Source: Volvox africanus
Lineage: Eukaryota > Chlorophyta > Chlorophyceae > Chlamydomonadales > Volvocaceae
Length of the DNA: 64,000 nucleotides
Reading direction: 5' to 3'
Assembly (NCBI GenBank): GCA_030268105.1
Contig: BSDZ01000080.1
Coordinates: 3,845,501 to 3,909,500, forward strand
Part shown: positions 37,201 to 50,300 of the stretch, one piece after another
Numbering within the stretch: the stretch's first letter is position 1
Layout of the letters: every line of letters begins with the position of its first letter
Notes under the pieces: generated by a model
The model's database searches: none
What the model saw: only the letters and a program-made list of their open reading frames with translations
Told to the model about the DNA's origin: nothing
Program-made: the position numbers and the translations under genes

Positions 37201-40200
37201 GATGCATGGGCAAAACGCATGATCTCAGCAGGGTCAACTGAGCGTCGGGAGTTATCACGGCTGTATCCCTAGCCAGCCACCACGCTTTCTTCAAGGCACC
37301 ATCAAGCTCAAGAAACTTGAGCTTGTTGCTGCAAAGGCATACCCATGGAGGCTAGGCCGCGTGCAGCGATCCACATTGAGGAGATAGTTTGGTTGAGGCC
37401 GTGCTGATAGCTAGCTATGCCAAAGTAATATCAGGATGTTTGCTCTTTCTGGTGGGCCTCCTTTGGAGCTAATTGGATGGGCATAGTCCAACCATCTTGT
37501 GCTGGTTTTGCCGCTGCAGGCTTGGTCGTTCCGCAACTGAATCAAAGAGACGGCCTGGTAGTCTACGGTACCTGGGGCAAGACAAACCGCGAGTTGAACG
37601 CGGACCGTTCTCTGCTGCCGCCGGCACCTCCCGGGTCACGCAACAGCGGCAGGTGGCTGCATCGCAATCCACGTCTGACGGCGTATTGACTGTTGAGCAG
37701 CAGCAGCAGCAGCAGCCTGGCGGCACGGGAGGTGCAGGCGCAGCGCAGTCTGCGTTGGAAACTGAGCGGCTTGCTGCATCAGGTTCGACGCGCATCGCGG
37801 TTCGTCCCACGACCAGCGAGGAGGCGTTTGATGACAGAGATGAAGGGGAGATGGATAGGTGTCCAAGGGAGGAGGAGGAGGAGGCCGCGCAAGTCGAAGC
37901 ACAGCGGCGCATGGACAAGGAGAAGGACCAGAAGATTCGATGGGCGTGGATGCAGTCTCAGCAGCAAAAGCCGAAGTTGCAGAAAGCTCATTACCAGCAA
38001 GCACCGGCCCTACAAAAGCAAGTTCCACCAGCGGCAACAGCTCAACAGTTGTCACTGCCTCGGCAGTCACCACCACCACAGCATTTGCATTCGCAGCATC
38101 AAGGGTCCTCAAGGGACCGGGACGTGCAGGGGAAGGAGAAGAAGAGGCCTAAGCCTGATCAGCGTGAGGATGATGATGTCATTGTTGAGACCATTGTTGA
38201 GACCAGAAAAAAACGCAAAGGGGTTGATGAGGGCACCAAGCAGCAGCAGGACGAGGAGGAGAACTCCCAACGCAAAATCAAGCGGTCAAAAAGCCGGCTC
38301 CTGAAGAGGGATCAGTCTGAGCAGGGAAGGGACAAGAAACAGGACGAGGATTTGCAGACCCCAAGCGTGCCGGTTGAGCAATCGAACTCGCCTTCACCTA
38401 CACCAATTGCATCGACCGCCGACGATGAAGTGGTCAGGGCCGAAGCAGGAAGGGCAGCGAATGCGGCAATTGCAAATGGTGGGTGCAACGATCGGCCTAT
38501 TGCTGCTGCTGCCGGCGGTTTTACTGTGCAAGAAGGGACGTCCAGAGCCGGCGGTGCAGGCCGACCAGAGCCTGATACACCGCAAGAGTGTGCCACAAGG
38601 GTCGCTGAGTTTGAGCGAGCCTCTACCGCTCGGGGTGCGGGATTGGCGAGTGCCGAGGAGGAGCGTGATGCGCCTTTAGTACCTTCCGTCATGGGGCCCC
38701 CAGTTCAGTGCGGTGGGTCCATCGCCCAAGTGCCGTCGTCGGCATCGCTCAAATCGGAGCCTGGCAGCATGGCCCACGGGACTCCCTCCAAGCCGCATCA
38801 TCAATCCGCTGTGTCAATACTTCTTAGCAGGGCAGGTTCATCGGATGTTGAAGTTGTGGATATTATTTCCCCATCCTTCTTCCGCACTGCCCCGACAGAG
38901 CACCAATCCAATCATGCCAATCGCACCCAGGAAGGCCTGTCGCAACAGCAGGCCAGCCAGCAACAGGATAGGCCGCAATCAGGGCCTGCAGGGGGCTCCC
39001 GTCTGCACCCGCATAGTGCGACCACGTACACTGTGCAGCCCGACTTTCCCAGGTCGCAAGGTTGGAGCTACGGCCCAATTCGTTCCGGCGTGGAGAATTT
39101 CAGCACAACAGCCGCAGTAGTGGGGAATAACGGCCCACAGTCCGAACCCGGTGGGCAAGCCGTGCCCCAGCCACATGTGCGTCTAAACGCTGCTAGTGTT
39201 ATTGAAACAGACAGACAGGAGGTTGAGCAGAGCGCAGCGAGCGTGAGGACGATAATGCCGCCTCCATCAGTATATATATCATTGGTAGGCCAGGAAGCTG
39301 AGGTAAGAACGCGGAAGCCAACGTCTCGGCAGGAGTCGAAGGGCCTCAAAGACACTCAGGACATCTCCGGCCAGTCGTTTGGCTCCATTATTGCTGGTGA
39401 TGCGGGACCCCCACCACCACCACACAGCTCGTCGGATGGGACTGGGTCTACAAAGCCGCCGCAGCAGCAACAACAGGAATTTCAACATCAATTCCATTCA
39501 CATCAACATTCAGCTCAGCCACCACGCACGCACCTAGTATACCCACGGAACCCACCCTCACGGCCATCGCAACGAGCCATCCTGGGAGATCCGGCAGCAG
39601 CCAACGGCACTGCAACCACACGGCTACAGGAATACGGCCCAGTGCCGCCAGGGCCGAGTCATCCCCACCTGCAGCAGCAGAGCGGGGCCCAACAGGGCCA
39701 CGCTGGGAAAATCACGGGCGGTCGCGGCGTTCCTGGGCCGTTCCGGCGACAGAGAATGAAGGCGGCTGGGCGCCGTGGAGGTGACGAGGGGGGCATTGAC
39801 CCGGATCTGGATGGTGTCCTGGACGAGGACTTCGCCCGGACGGTGGATATGCTGCGTCAAGAGCAGGAGCTTCAGGTAGAGCAGGCTGCAGACCAGAGTG
39901 GGACTCGGTGTACGATGGTCGTGGGGGGTAGGTCTTCGGGGGTGCGGTGAGGGGGGTAGTGGGGAGTTCTTACTATCTTGTGGACAGGAAACGAATTGCT
40001 GATAACGAACGTAGGGCGGCGCTGAGTCGCCACCGCAAACCCCAAACAGATCGAATGGGTTACCAACATAACGGCGAATGTGCCATAAAGCGACACAGAG
40101 CAGAATATAGAGGTCGGGGCTGCGGCAACAGTCAGCAGGCACCATGGTATCACCACTTGACTTCAGCGCTCCCTGAAATTTTGGAGCTGGTTGCAGCTAG

Positions 40201-40369
40201 CCTGTGGGTAGCTGGTCGCGTGCCTCGAGTGCCGTATCCTTTTATGGATGACAACCGGAGAATGGGCCGGACCACCTCCCTCAGCAGCCTAGCATACACC
40301 TTATGCTGTCGTAGGTTGGGCACGCGTGGTGATTGTAGCACCGACACGGTGCCTGTGCCGTTACTGTAG
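34281..40369 (+). CDS. Large coiled-coil, Gln-rich protein with a bZIP-like basic segment
   Basis: Seven exons (34281-34592, 35100-35195, 35740-35793, 36145-36356, 36679-37173, 37520-39946, 39988-40369) join in phase to 1325 residues. I do not recognise the protein. Residues about 60-225 are a predicted coiled coil; exons 2, 3 and 4 each open with V-x-(A/V)-DKEA and carry one to three copies of a (L)AAREQA module, as if made by exon duplication. Exon 5 is Gly/Ala-rich. Exon 6 (about 810 residues) is disordered, rich in Gln, Ser, Pro and acidic or Lys/Arg clusters that could include nuclear localisation signals (KEKKRPKPDQ, RKIKRSKSR). The exon 6/7 join makes RKRIADNERRAALSRHRK (1199-1216), matching the bZIP basic pattern, but no leucine zipper follows. 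A nuclear regulatory role is a guess. Exons 5-7 were chosen because their phases lead into the only frame open through exon 6. Confidence 0.62.
35361..35383. repeat. (GGCTCA)n hexamer repeat
   Basis: Just under four units of GGCTCA lie in the intron between exons 2 and 3 of the coiled-coil gene. Confidence 0.8.
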
Positions 40370-42002
40370 CCTGACTTGACATGTACGCTAGGGCTAATCA
40401 CCTGTTTGTAGTTGCAACTTACAGGCTACGTCGCCATGCCGGCGAGTGCTCAGACAGCTGTGAAAGGCAGGCTGTGTGGAATTGAGCTAGCTTTCCGTCT
40501 TTGATATTGAGCCAAGCCTCTAGCTTTTACCAATTAGTTCAATACAAATACTCCTTGCAAAGCCTTACTTTGCTGCTTTTACTGTTACGTTGGTTAACAA
40601 GTGATGCGGAGGACAGTGTGGTAGTCCTGTCAATTTTGCTCCTGCTCGCAATATCTAAGCAAGCTCGCAATTAACCTGGAATTAACCTGGAAATCTTAAG
40701 ATACTGTTTCAATTGTTAGCAATATATCAGTTCCTTCACGCTGCGTGGCGCGATCAGTTAATCCGACCAGTAGTAATTGCAAACCTATTACATCTACTAC
40801 CTGAAGATAACTTCCCCATGCTTTCCGGGATTTTGGCCTGTTTAGCGTACAGGGGCTCAGGGGGCGCAGAAGTGAACGGCGAACACAGGGGAATTCCCAC
40901 GGGAATTCTCTAGTTACACCTTCTACACCATCTACAACCTACACCAACTTTCTTTACCTTAAAAAATAATCACACGCACAAATCCTTGTTCTCTAAATGT
41001 TTATCAAGGATAAATCAAATTTCCATATGTTAATTCGTGTTATTCGGATAAGAGATTTAATGGTCCATTTTTATCTCGTTACCAGGGGCTAAAAACTGTG
41101 ACTCACGATTGCAGGAGAAGGTATCACGAGAGGGGATGCCAAAGATGCAGGGGAAGATATCACGAGAGGGCCTTCGAGTATCGATAAGCAACGGGATTGG
41201 TACATCATTACAGCATTCCATATGAAGGCCACATGCCCACACGCCAGCTGTAAGCCACCGCAGCTATCATCAAGGCGGAAGTCCTCGCCAAGCCCCTAAC
41301 AGCTCCTTGCCTTGCAGGCTGCGAGACTTAGATGCAGTCCCTGTTGGTAACCCAAAATCCGAACCTTCACGTACTTGGACCACGTTGCAACGGGCCCTCT
41401 TAATGACAACCGTAAAACCTGAGCTGTACGCTAAACACGAGGAGTCCCATGGAATCGCGAATATGTACGCTCTTCAGATTCCCCTGCCAAGTTACACATA
41501 ACTGTTTCCACAACAACTTCGTTATTTGCCCCCAAAAGCTCCATCCGAGCAGGATTCGCAACACAAGGACGCAGTAGTCATAGAACTTATTCTAATTGAA
41601 TGGGTCAAGTGCGACAAACCGTTCTGCACTTCCTCAGCGCATCTTCATACTGTCCCTTGGTATGTCTAGCGCATCCTTGTCCAGAATGAACAACAGGAAT
41701 ACCACCTTGCACCTACAACGTGGCGAACCACAGCGTCGCAGCCCACTTTGAGCCGATGACGCAGTGACAGGTCCCAGTCGGACTGGTCCACTGGGCCTAA
41801 AGATGGCTTTATCCTATCCTCCTGTATTTACCCATACTGTCACACTAGTGCCTTATTTCGTGTACGACATGCGCAGCGCCTCGTACATCAAGAAGTGATT
41901 TATGATTGCTCAACCACCCGAGCCACCCTTAAAAGCACGCTAGCTCGCTTTCTACAGACCACATCCGTGATGCAAAAGTGCAAAACTAGCTCACTGAGAT
42001 TC
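40370..42002. other. Convergent intergenic region
   Basis: Lies between the coiled-coil gene and the first glycoprotein gene. It holds a short perfect palindrome near 40901-40909 and a pair of imperfect direct repeats (TATCACGAGAGGG) at about 41125 and 41158. No coding sequence is supported. Confidence 0.5.
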
Positions 42003-44991
42003 TCACATCGCCGACCTCGAAATGATTACAACCACCACACCAAACGCTACACTCAATAGTATTGATATCCCACCGGCCCGGGCAGCACGCAAGGCTGAGC
42101 TACTCAGACTCCCCAACTCGAGGGGGCCTGCATTCCCGGAAGAAGGAGGCGGGCAGGGGCTGAGCGGTGCACGCTTAGGGCTCTGTGGATCAGTAGCACC
42201 CTGAGCAGCTGGCGATGGCGGTGGCTTGCGGGTGGGTGACTGGTCGCTGGGCTGGAGGAGGACTGGTGGGGGTCGCAGCGGCATGAATGATCCGTAAGCG
42301 GGGGCATGCGGTGGAGTATGCACCTGATACTCCGGTGTTGTAGGTCCCGGGAGCGGCTGGAAGGGTGGGATGACCGGCTGAGAGAGCTCAGAGTTCGGGT
42401 CCCGAGTGCCGGGGCCTGTAGGCGTAGACCATTGCGTGGACGCCGCTGGCGGAATCGACAGCCCGCCACTTGGAGACTGGGTGTTGGGCGGAGGTGCGCT
42501 AGGTCGGGATGGGCTGGGTAAAGGCCAGCTACGCTGGAGATGGCTGGGTGGAAGCGGGCTAGGAGAAGGGGGGCTTGGTGGGCTAGGACTGAATGGTGGG
42601 GACGGCGGCGCAGGTACAGGAGCCTGCGGGCTAGGTGGGGATGGGCTGGGTAACGGCGCAGGGGGGAACGGCAGCGATGTCAGCTGCACGGCTGCGCTCA
42701 TTTCTCGGTTTCGTCGGGACAGCGGAATGGCCGCTAGGAGGCTGATATTGGTTGCCGGTTGGGGTAGGAAAATTGTGGAGTTCACGGAGGTGGTGGTGTT
42801 GCCGATGCTGAGGTGCAGGGTGACGGAGGGGTGACGGAGGAGGCTGACCCTGTACCAGCCCCAGGGAAGGCGCTTGGCCTGGCTGAAGGTGCAGTTTCGA
42901 ACCTCCGCAGTGAGTCCATTTGCAAGGGAGAAGGCAGCGGGGAGGCTGGAGGTGTTCCATCCAAAGCTGAAGTCCAGGAGTGTCCCGGTGCCATTAGAGA
43001 TGACGTTGGGGGCGGCGTTGCACACTGACAGCGTCATGTTGCTCCCCGTCTGCGGATTGCTGACTGTCAGGTGTACGGGTGCCACATTTGGGGCAGCACA
43101 GGCTGCAAGCTCAGCCATGTACTCCACCACCAGCGGCTGAGCGACACTTCCGGCCCCAGAGAGCAAGAGGGTCAGTCCATCCGGTGGCGTCGTCGGCACA
43201 GAGGCGGTGGAGCCGGGCGACAGCAGCACCTGACTGCTGAAGGGGGAGCTGCTAAGCCAAGCAAGAGCCGCTGAATTTGATGGCACGGAGGATAGGAACA
43301 GAGTGTGGCGCGCGATCGGGTCGCCAGCTGGTGTGGTGGCGGGGAACTTGAAAGCGCAGCCACCATTGAGAGCCGTCAGACCGTCCGCTCCTCCACGAAT
43401 ACCCAGACCTTCTACGTACGTTGTGTAAGGGATCCTGATCTTAGTAAAGGCCATCCCGCCGTACTGGACCAGGTATGGTGATGATGCGGGGCTGCAGATC
43501 TGATCCAGTGGCTCCGGGGGCACCGGCGGAGCGGATGGCATGTAGCGGACGGTGTACACAGCGGCGCTCTGGTTGCCAATGCCGGCCGGCAAGTAAAACT
43601 CGATGGTCCCCTGGGTGATGCTGTTTACCGCGGGGACATAGAACCCGGTGGTGGACTCAGTGAACTCCGCCAAGATAGAAGTGTTGAGGGCAAGAAAGGC
43701 CAGGCGAATGCCGATGGGGGCTCCCGTGATGGGCGCCAAGGCCTCCACCAGATTGATGTCGTACACACCGAGCGGCAGATTCAGCGGAAAGGGAGGGAGG
43801 ATGGCATAGAATCCGTCACCGAAGATGGGCGGCAGGTCAGCAAACGACCAAGACCAGGAGAAAGAGAGCCCGAAATCCGGGTGATTGTTGGGGATGGGCA
43901 CGCAAAGGCTGTAGCTCGGACCGGAGGTTTCTGCCGGTGCTGGTAGGAAAGACAGGGGCGGCGAGTTGCCAACAGTCGGCGCGGGGAAGAGCAGGAGAGG
44001 GGTCTGGCCTGGATCCGGGCAGCTGGTCGATGACGTTGAGCTGAACTCCAGGATGGCGCCTAAGGGGCTGCGCGCGGTATTTGGGACCGAGGTCCTGAGC
44101 CAGACGCCGCTCGGGAAGGCGGATGGTATTAGCCGGGTGGTGGCATTGTCCCGCAAGGGTATACCAGTGGCGGCTGTACAGTCTGAGCTGTAGCAGTACC
44201 ACGCCGTCACATTGCTGTAGGGCGGCAATCAGGCGGGATATGCAATCCAGGAATAAGGCGGAAATCAGGGCACTTCGAGGCCCAAGACTCGCTCAAATGA
44301 GCGAAAAAGAGTCTTAGCTAGCCGCACCCCTGCCATTCTACCCGGAACATGTTAGTGTTTCACAAGCGGCAGCCCTCGCGCATGGCCCATTCGCGCATCG
44401 TACACAATTTGTACAGTAGAACATCGCAACGCGGTACGGGCCTCATGGTTTGGGTGTGTTTTTTGCGAAACTGATTTGATTTCCGTCGACAGTAATAGTA
44501 TGTTGCAAGTACGGTGGACAACTTTACCGCCCTCACCTGGCTTCCAGATTTTGTGTGCGGAGCTCGAGACTAGAGACGTCCAGCATTGGTCCGATGCGAA
44601 ATCCGAAGCTTTCGCCAGGCCCCAAAAAGATAGTACCAGAGCGCCCCGACAGAACCTGCGCTATGTGGCATTCATAAAACTCTATTATAAGCGATCTGTT
44701 ATATGTGAAGTGATGGATACGTAAAACAGTTTGTAGGTTCTTACATCAGACTCATACATGCGCGCTTGCCATAACTGCCAAGGACGAGCTGCCAAAAGAG
44801 CCCACGAATAAGCAGGGATCAACTGATTCCTCATCCGACGACGACCGGGTTGCATGACGTACCGTATAGTCAGATGCCGAGCTCCAGCCAGTGAAATTAC
44901 TAGATTGCGCAAATATCGGCGATTGGCGCACTAAGAAGGTTAGTACGGTGGCCATCGCAACGGCAACAGATGTACGCCACCAACGTGTCAT
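42003..44991 (-). CDS. Proline-rich cell-surface glycoprotein, paralogue A
   Basis: Three exons, 44991-44863, 44655-44537 and 44214-42003 (phases 0 and 2), give 819 residues. Exon 1 encodes a signal peptide (MTRWWRTSVAVAMATVLTF, cleavage near FAQS). Exon 2 and the start of exon 3 form a compact region, GRSGTIFLGPGESFGFRI then NVTAWYCYSSDC. Exon 3 holds a long Cys-bearing, N-glycosylation-rich ectodomain with a duplicated feel (SYSLCVPIP, CAFKFPATT, VVEYMAELAACAAPN, LSVCNAAPN). A typical algal SPPSPP-rich stretch follows (about residues 600-780), likely hydroxyproline-glycosylated. The extreme C-terminus is hydrophobic (GISILLSVAFGVVVVI) with almost no tail, suggesting a GPI signal or membrane anchor. 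It resembles pherophorins in composition, but I do not see their Cys-rich domain pattern, so I leave the family unnamed. Paralogue B lies next on the same strand with the same intron positions. Confidence 0.8.
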
Positions 44992-47300
44992 TATTCGATT
45001 ATCGATGTATAAAATCCTTCACAACCAGTTTCAGGTACTGATGGTGTCTGCTGATTTACTTTTGTATGGCCAAGCCTGCCTTCTGCCTTGAGCTGAGAAG
45101 TCCTTATGGACGATGAAGGTAATGATGAAACGCGTAGAGGATGAATAAGATATACAATTATTGTTATTTTTTATATGCTGTAAGATGAATGCCTGCGACA
45201 TGACCCTTGTCGCAGTGGACGCGACCCTGATACGACCATCCACGTCCGTTGTCGCGTCCGGGTCACATCTCTCGTTACTGGTCATTGAAAAAAAAATACT
45301 TCTATGTTTCCTCAACATAAAAATTACTGTTGTAAGTCTGCATATTATTGATGTGCTTTGGCTTTAGTCAGAATGGGGAAGCTGCTCATTTGAGCTAGGT
45401 ACGACAGATGATCAGGATGACCGGGAGTAAGACATGAAGTCACAACCCTTATAAAAATATAATCATATGATATTTAAAATTCTTTATTTTTCAGCAAGAC
45501 ATGAAGATTCGTGCGTGTGTACGCTCCCCGGCATAGGTAGAGGTTGTAGCAACAAAAAATCGAACGAATAAATTTACGAGGCATCCATTGAATGTCAATA
45601 GAAGTGGATGCCTTCGCAGCTATGCTTTGCTCTCGCCCTCTCCCGCCAGCATCTTGCCATAAAACCGGGGTAACAGGAAACTGCACACCAAATCGGGGTA
45701 CCTAACCTATGCACGCAGTCCTTATATAGGCCCTAAAAACTATCCATTGAAATGAAAAACACAATAGTCGTTTAACGCCAAGTCTCAGCGGCATCAGCTG
45801 TTCGCATCCGACATTCAGGCAGGGCGTCCCAGCAAGCTAAGACACACAAAAGCCGTGTCCATGTACGAATGGTAGTTCGAATAACGCAAATGGCGAAATA
45901 TGTAAGAAAAATATGCGCGTAAGACTGGAAAATATGCGCGTAAGACTGGAAAGCCACTGTATCGACAGCATAGCGATATTGTGGGACCCCTGAGAGCCCG
46001 CCCCTTGTCCCTTGTCGTCCCGGCTTGCAGCCGGCGCGTGTTTGTCACTCTATGTCACAGGGGGCGCCGGCTAGGGACGGCTCTCCTCGAATTGACATCC
46101 TGACAACTCCCAAGAGCAGACAGAGTTTGCTACAGAGCTTTTAGTGTCCGACAGATTCACAGGGCACCAGAGCCGGCGCGAATCCGCTCCACTCAGCCAG
46201 CCCAGCCCTACTCGCTCCTCCCTTCCCTGTTCGGGCGGCAATAGGACGCGATTATCACCACATATATCAATACATGATAGGTTTTTGCCACCTAGGGTTT
46301 AAATCAATATTTCGATTCGTTCCGACACTGCACATTGACTGTGGCGATCGCCGAGAGCAGAAGCTACGCCACACATCCTTGCGCCCTCATCCTTGAAACA
46401 TTTCAACGATACACCACCAGGCACCTCCTCAAAGCACTTGGGGGGGCTTGGGGATGGGTCCGCCAAAGCATATTTAGATCCCTCTTCTCTCCCCGCACCA
46501 GCACCCATACCCCCAGCTCTTTCAGCCGCTTATATATTGTGTGCACCAACGACTGCATCCCCACACCATCACGCGATAAACGAATATGTTACCAACGAAT
46601 GTACGGAAGATCTCACCCCCACCGCTCCAACGGGTACATAAAAGTTGAGATCACCGTACCATGGTGGCGTTGCCTCATAATCGCACGACCACCACTTTGC
46701 CATCATGCGACTTCAACCAATCTCGTGCGCAGAGGTTTTTGCACAGTGACGGCAGCCCAGCCTGAAGCATAGCTCTCATCTGGCGCCTGGCTTAAAGACC
46801 CCCTGCAAGCTCCCAATTCTGGGCCATACTGCCCGCTCGGTCCAGAACGCGCATGCGATAGGGCCTCCTGATGGTTTGTCTCCCACATATGGAAGATGAC
46901 ATGATAGCACCAGAATTAGGCCGAGTGAGCTCAACTTTCACATGCAATCCTGCCAACCTGCATCCCAAAAGCCGCTGCTCCGCCTCACATCTTCGAGATG
47001 GAAAGAGAGCATGCAGGGCCGCCTAAGAGGAGCGGGCTAGATGCCACTCCAGGGAACAACCGGCCACTGTGCTTTTCCTTCTGACTGTTAAGTACAGTAA
47101 AGGTATAGAGCCTGGCTGGGTTGGCAGCGACGTTTAGGTATGGGTGACTTTTTAACTAAGATAATACTGCAGTTCTACATATGCGGCAAAGTCCGTGGTT
47201 TGCCCATCAGCTACATAATTCTGACTCACGACTGGGGTGCTCTCGCGCGCACACCACTACGTCCGCCACCTTGTTCTCATCGTTCTCCTTCGCACGCCAC
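44992..47300. other. Spacer between the two glycoprotein genes
   Basis: 2.3 kb separating tandem paralogues A and B. It contains a 21-bp tandem duplication near 45908 and otherwise only short, biased-free open frames. It must include the promoter of A and the 3' UTR of B. Confidence 0.5.
45908..45951. repeat. 21-bp tandem duplication
   Basis: The unit AAAATATGCGCGTAAGACTGG occurs twice head to tail with no mismatch. Confidence 0.85.
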
Positions 47301-50300
47301 TTACATTATCACCAACACACCCATCACCCCCATCGCAAAGCCTACCAGCAGCAGAAGGGTAGCACTGTTGATGTAATTGCGCGTGGCAGCGCTCGTTGGA
47401 GTGGGCGGGGCAGGTGTCCAAGCGCCTTGCTGGGGATTTGCGCTGGACGGTTGTTTCGGCTCCTGCGGGTATTGGCCACAGAGCAATGATAAGCTGTGAT
47501 AGACAATCACCGATCACGGCAGTGCCAGGTTCACGCGTCGTATTCAGCGGCGAGCTTCTTACCTTATATATCTTGTTGCTGAGACTGGGAGGAAAAGTCG
47601 AGGGTGCTCGTACAGCGTAGGCGGGTGAAGGAGTGCTCTCAGGATGGGGGCCATAAACTGGAGGCTTGTTGACGAAGATCGGCACCGGAACGTAATTCGG
47701 TGGGGAGCTAGGAATGGCAGTTAGGTCGGGGCTGGGTCTCGAGGGTGTCTCGGCATGAGAGTCCGGGACGAGGGCATCCTCTGGTGATGACCTGCGTGGA
47801 GGGGTGCCCGCCTGGAGCGAGGGTGGTGTCGATGGAGGCCGGGGTACCTCGGAGCCAGGTCGTACCGGAACCCAGGGCGTATCATCGACCAGGTCTGAAG
47901 GGAGGGCCGTGAAGGGCCTGACGGGAACGGAATACGGTGACAGCGGTAGCTGGCTGGTTGAACCTGGCTCGAGTGGTGGTGGTGCTTGGCTGGGCAAAAC
48001 GGGGGTCAGCAGCGGCGGTGGTGGCTGGCTTGGGGAAACCGGCACCACCAGTAGCGGTAGCTGGCTGGTTGAACCTGGCTCGAGTGGTGGTGGTGCTTGG
48101 CTGGGCAAAACGGGGGTCAGCAGCGGCGGTGGTGGCTGGCTTGGGGAAACCGGCACCACCAGTAGCGGTAGCTGGCTGGGTGAACCTGGCTCGAGTGGTG
48201 GTGGTGCTTGGCTGGGCAAAACGGGGGTCAGCAGCGGCGGTGGTGGCTGGCTTGGTGAAACCGGCACCACCAGTAGCGGTAGCTGGCTGGGTGAACCTGG
48301 CTCGAGTGGTGGTGGTGCTTGGCTGGGCAAAACGGGGGTCAGCAATGTAGCAGGGGCCGAGCGTGTGGACCATGTGGCTGTCGAGTCCTGGAACTCTGCT
48401 TGAGGGGGGCTCGTTTCGCCGGACAATGATGGGGTGGGTGGAGATGCCGATCCAAGTTGCACAGCAACCAGCCGAATGCCGATACGGACATCACGGGATA
48501 TTGGCGGCATGGCGACGGAAACACTGATGGTGTCCATATCGGCCTCCATATAAAAGGTAGAATTTCGCGTCACATTCATCCTGCCCAGCTTCAGTTGCAG
48601 AACCGTGATGCCGGGATCTGGTAGCTGGAAGCTTGCTCGATACCAGCCCGCGGGCAGGCGCATGCCAGTAGCAAGCGTGTGGTTACGAAATTCAGCGTTG
48701 AACCCTGCCACATCGTTGAAGATTGATGGCAGCGCACCGGCCGCCCAGCCGAAGCTGAGGTCCAACTGTGCCGAGGTTACATCCACCGTGACGTTGGGAG
48801 CAGCGGCGCAGATGGACAGCGCCACATCCTCTGAGAGGCGGGGGTTCTCGGGTATCAGATGCACGAGCACGGCGTTGGGAGCCGCGCAGGAGGCCAGTTC
48901 GGCCATGTACTCAACCACCAGCGGAGCGGAGCGGCCGTTGCCGGACAGGAGCACCGTCATGTCGTCGTACATCTCCAGATTCTCTACTGGCAACGCTGCG
49001 GCCGATCCGGGTGTCAGCAGGATCTGCCCGTTATTGGGGGAGCTGCCAAGCCAGGCGAAGGCCGCCGAATAGGGTGACGGAGCGGAGGCGAAAAATAGGC
49101 AATGGCGTGCGACTCGGTCGCCAGTGCTGGTTGTGGAGGGAAATCTGAAGGCACAGCCACCACGGAGCGTCGTGGCGTCGACATCCCAGCCGAACGGTAC
49201 ACTCGCATATGCCGTGATGGGCATCTTGATCGTGTAGGTGGGCGGGAGGCCAATCCCAATCCCCATTGGCGAGGAGACGGGCCGGCACATGTCCAGCTGC
49301 GGTGGTGGCGGAGGTGACGCCGCGTGGGCGTCCGGTGGAGGGCTCTCCGGCATGCGGCTGCTGGCGCGCAACACATCCACGGTGACATTTTGCAGGTCGG
49401 CGATGTCGGGGGGCACATAGCACTCGATGATTGCACGTGAGGTGTTGGCATTAGGGACCACGTAATAGGTCTTGAGGGACTCCGTCAACTCGGCCACGGT
49501 GTGTTCTGCGTCGTCAAGCAGGAGCACTCGGATGGAAAATGGGAGCTGGTCTCCTCCGTGCGCAACCGCAGGCGCAGGCAGCGTGGATTGGAGTTGGTAA
49601 GCACCGGCACGCATCGTGACTGGGAAGGGCGATACCTGCGCATAGAAGCCGCCCCCGGCAAGACTGGGTGGCAGCGTCTTCAGCACCCAGCTCCACGTGA
49701 AGGAGATGCGGCCCGAATTGGTGTTGTGGTCAGGCCTGGGCACACAAATGCTGTAAGTGGGTCCCGGTTCTAGGCTACTGTCGAAGGGCGTGTGGTAGAA
49801 GAGCAGCGGCGTGCGGCCGGCACCGGTACAGGTATCGGTCCAGCTGCTGAAGTCCAGTGAAGCCCAGGATGGGAGTTCAACGTCCGCTGGCGCATGGACA
49901 TTGAGCCACAAGCCGTTGGGGTAGTCCATGGCGAGAAGCTGCGTGATGGCGCCCTCAGTTAAGTCGAGGACGAGGTTGCTGTCGCAATCTGGGGAGCTGC
50001 AGACCCAGGCCTCCACGTTCCTGTAGGGGGAAGGTGAATGGGTCACGCGGCTGTTGGGGCCCTGAGGACAAGAGGGGAACCGGACAATTGCATCTCCATT
50101 GTGATTGGAAGGTGTGCACCTGATAAGGCTTGCCTTGCACCAAATTCGCTTGTAGGGAACTCACAGACCCGCGTCTGGGGCCTCCCTCCTGAATGCCTAG
50201 GTGTCACGCCGGATTACCACACTGACGCCATACCAAGTGCCCTAGGCGAACACTATCGGTCGTGACATAGGGGCTGGTTGGTCGTAGACAGCGCGTAAGG

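Noticed and set aside
47804..48403. Plus-strand Gly/Ser-rich frame with perfect repeats
   Set aside because: It is antisense to the 111-bp repeat of glycoprotein B. The minus strand has the signal peptide, conserved ectodomain and splice phases.
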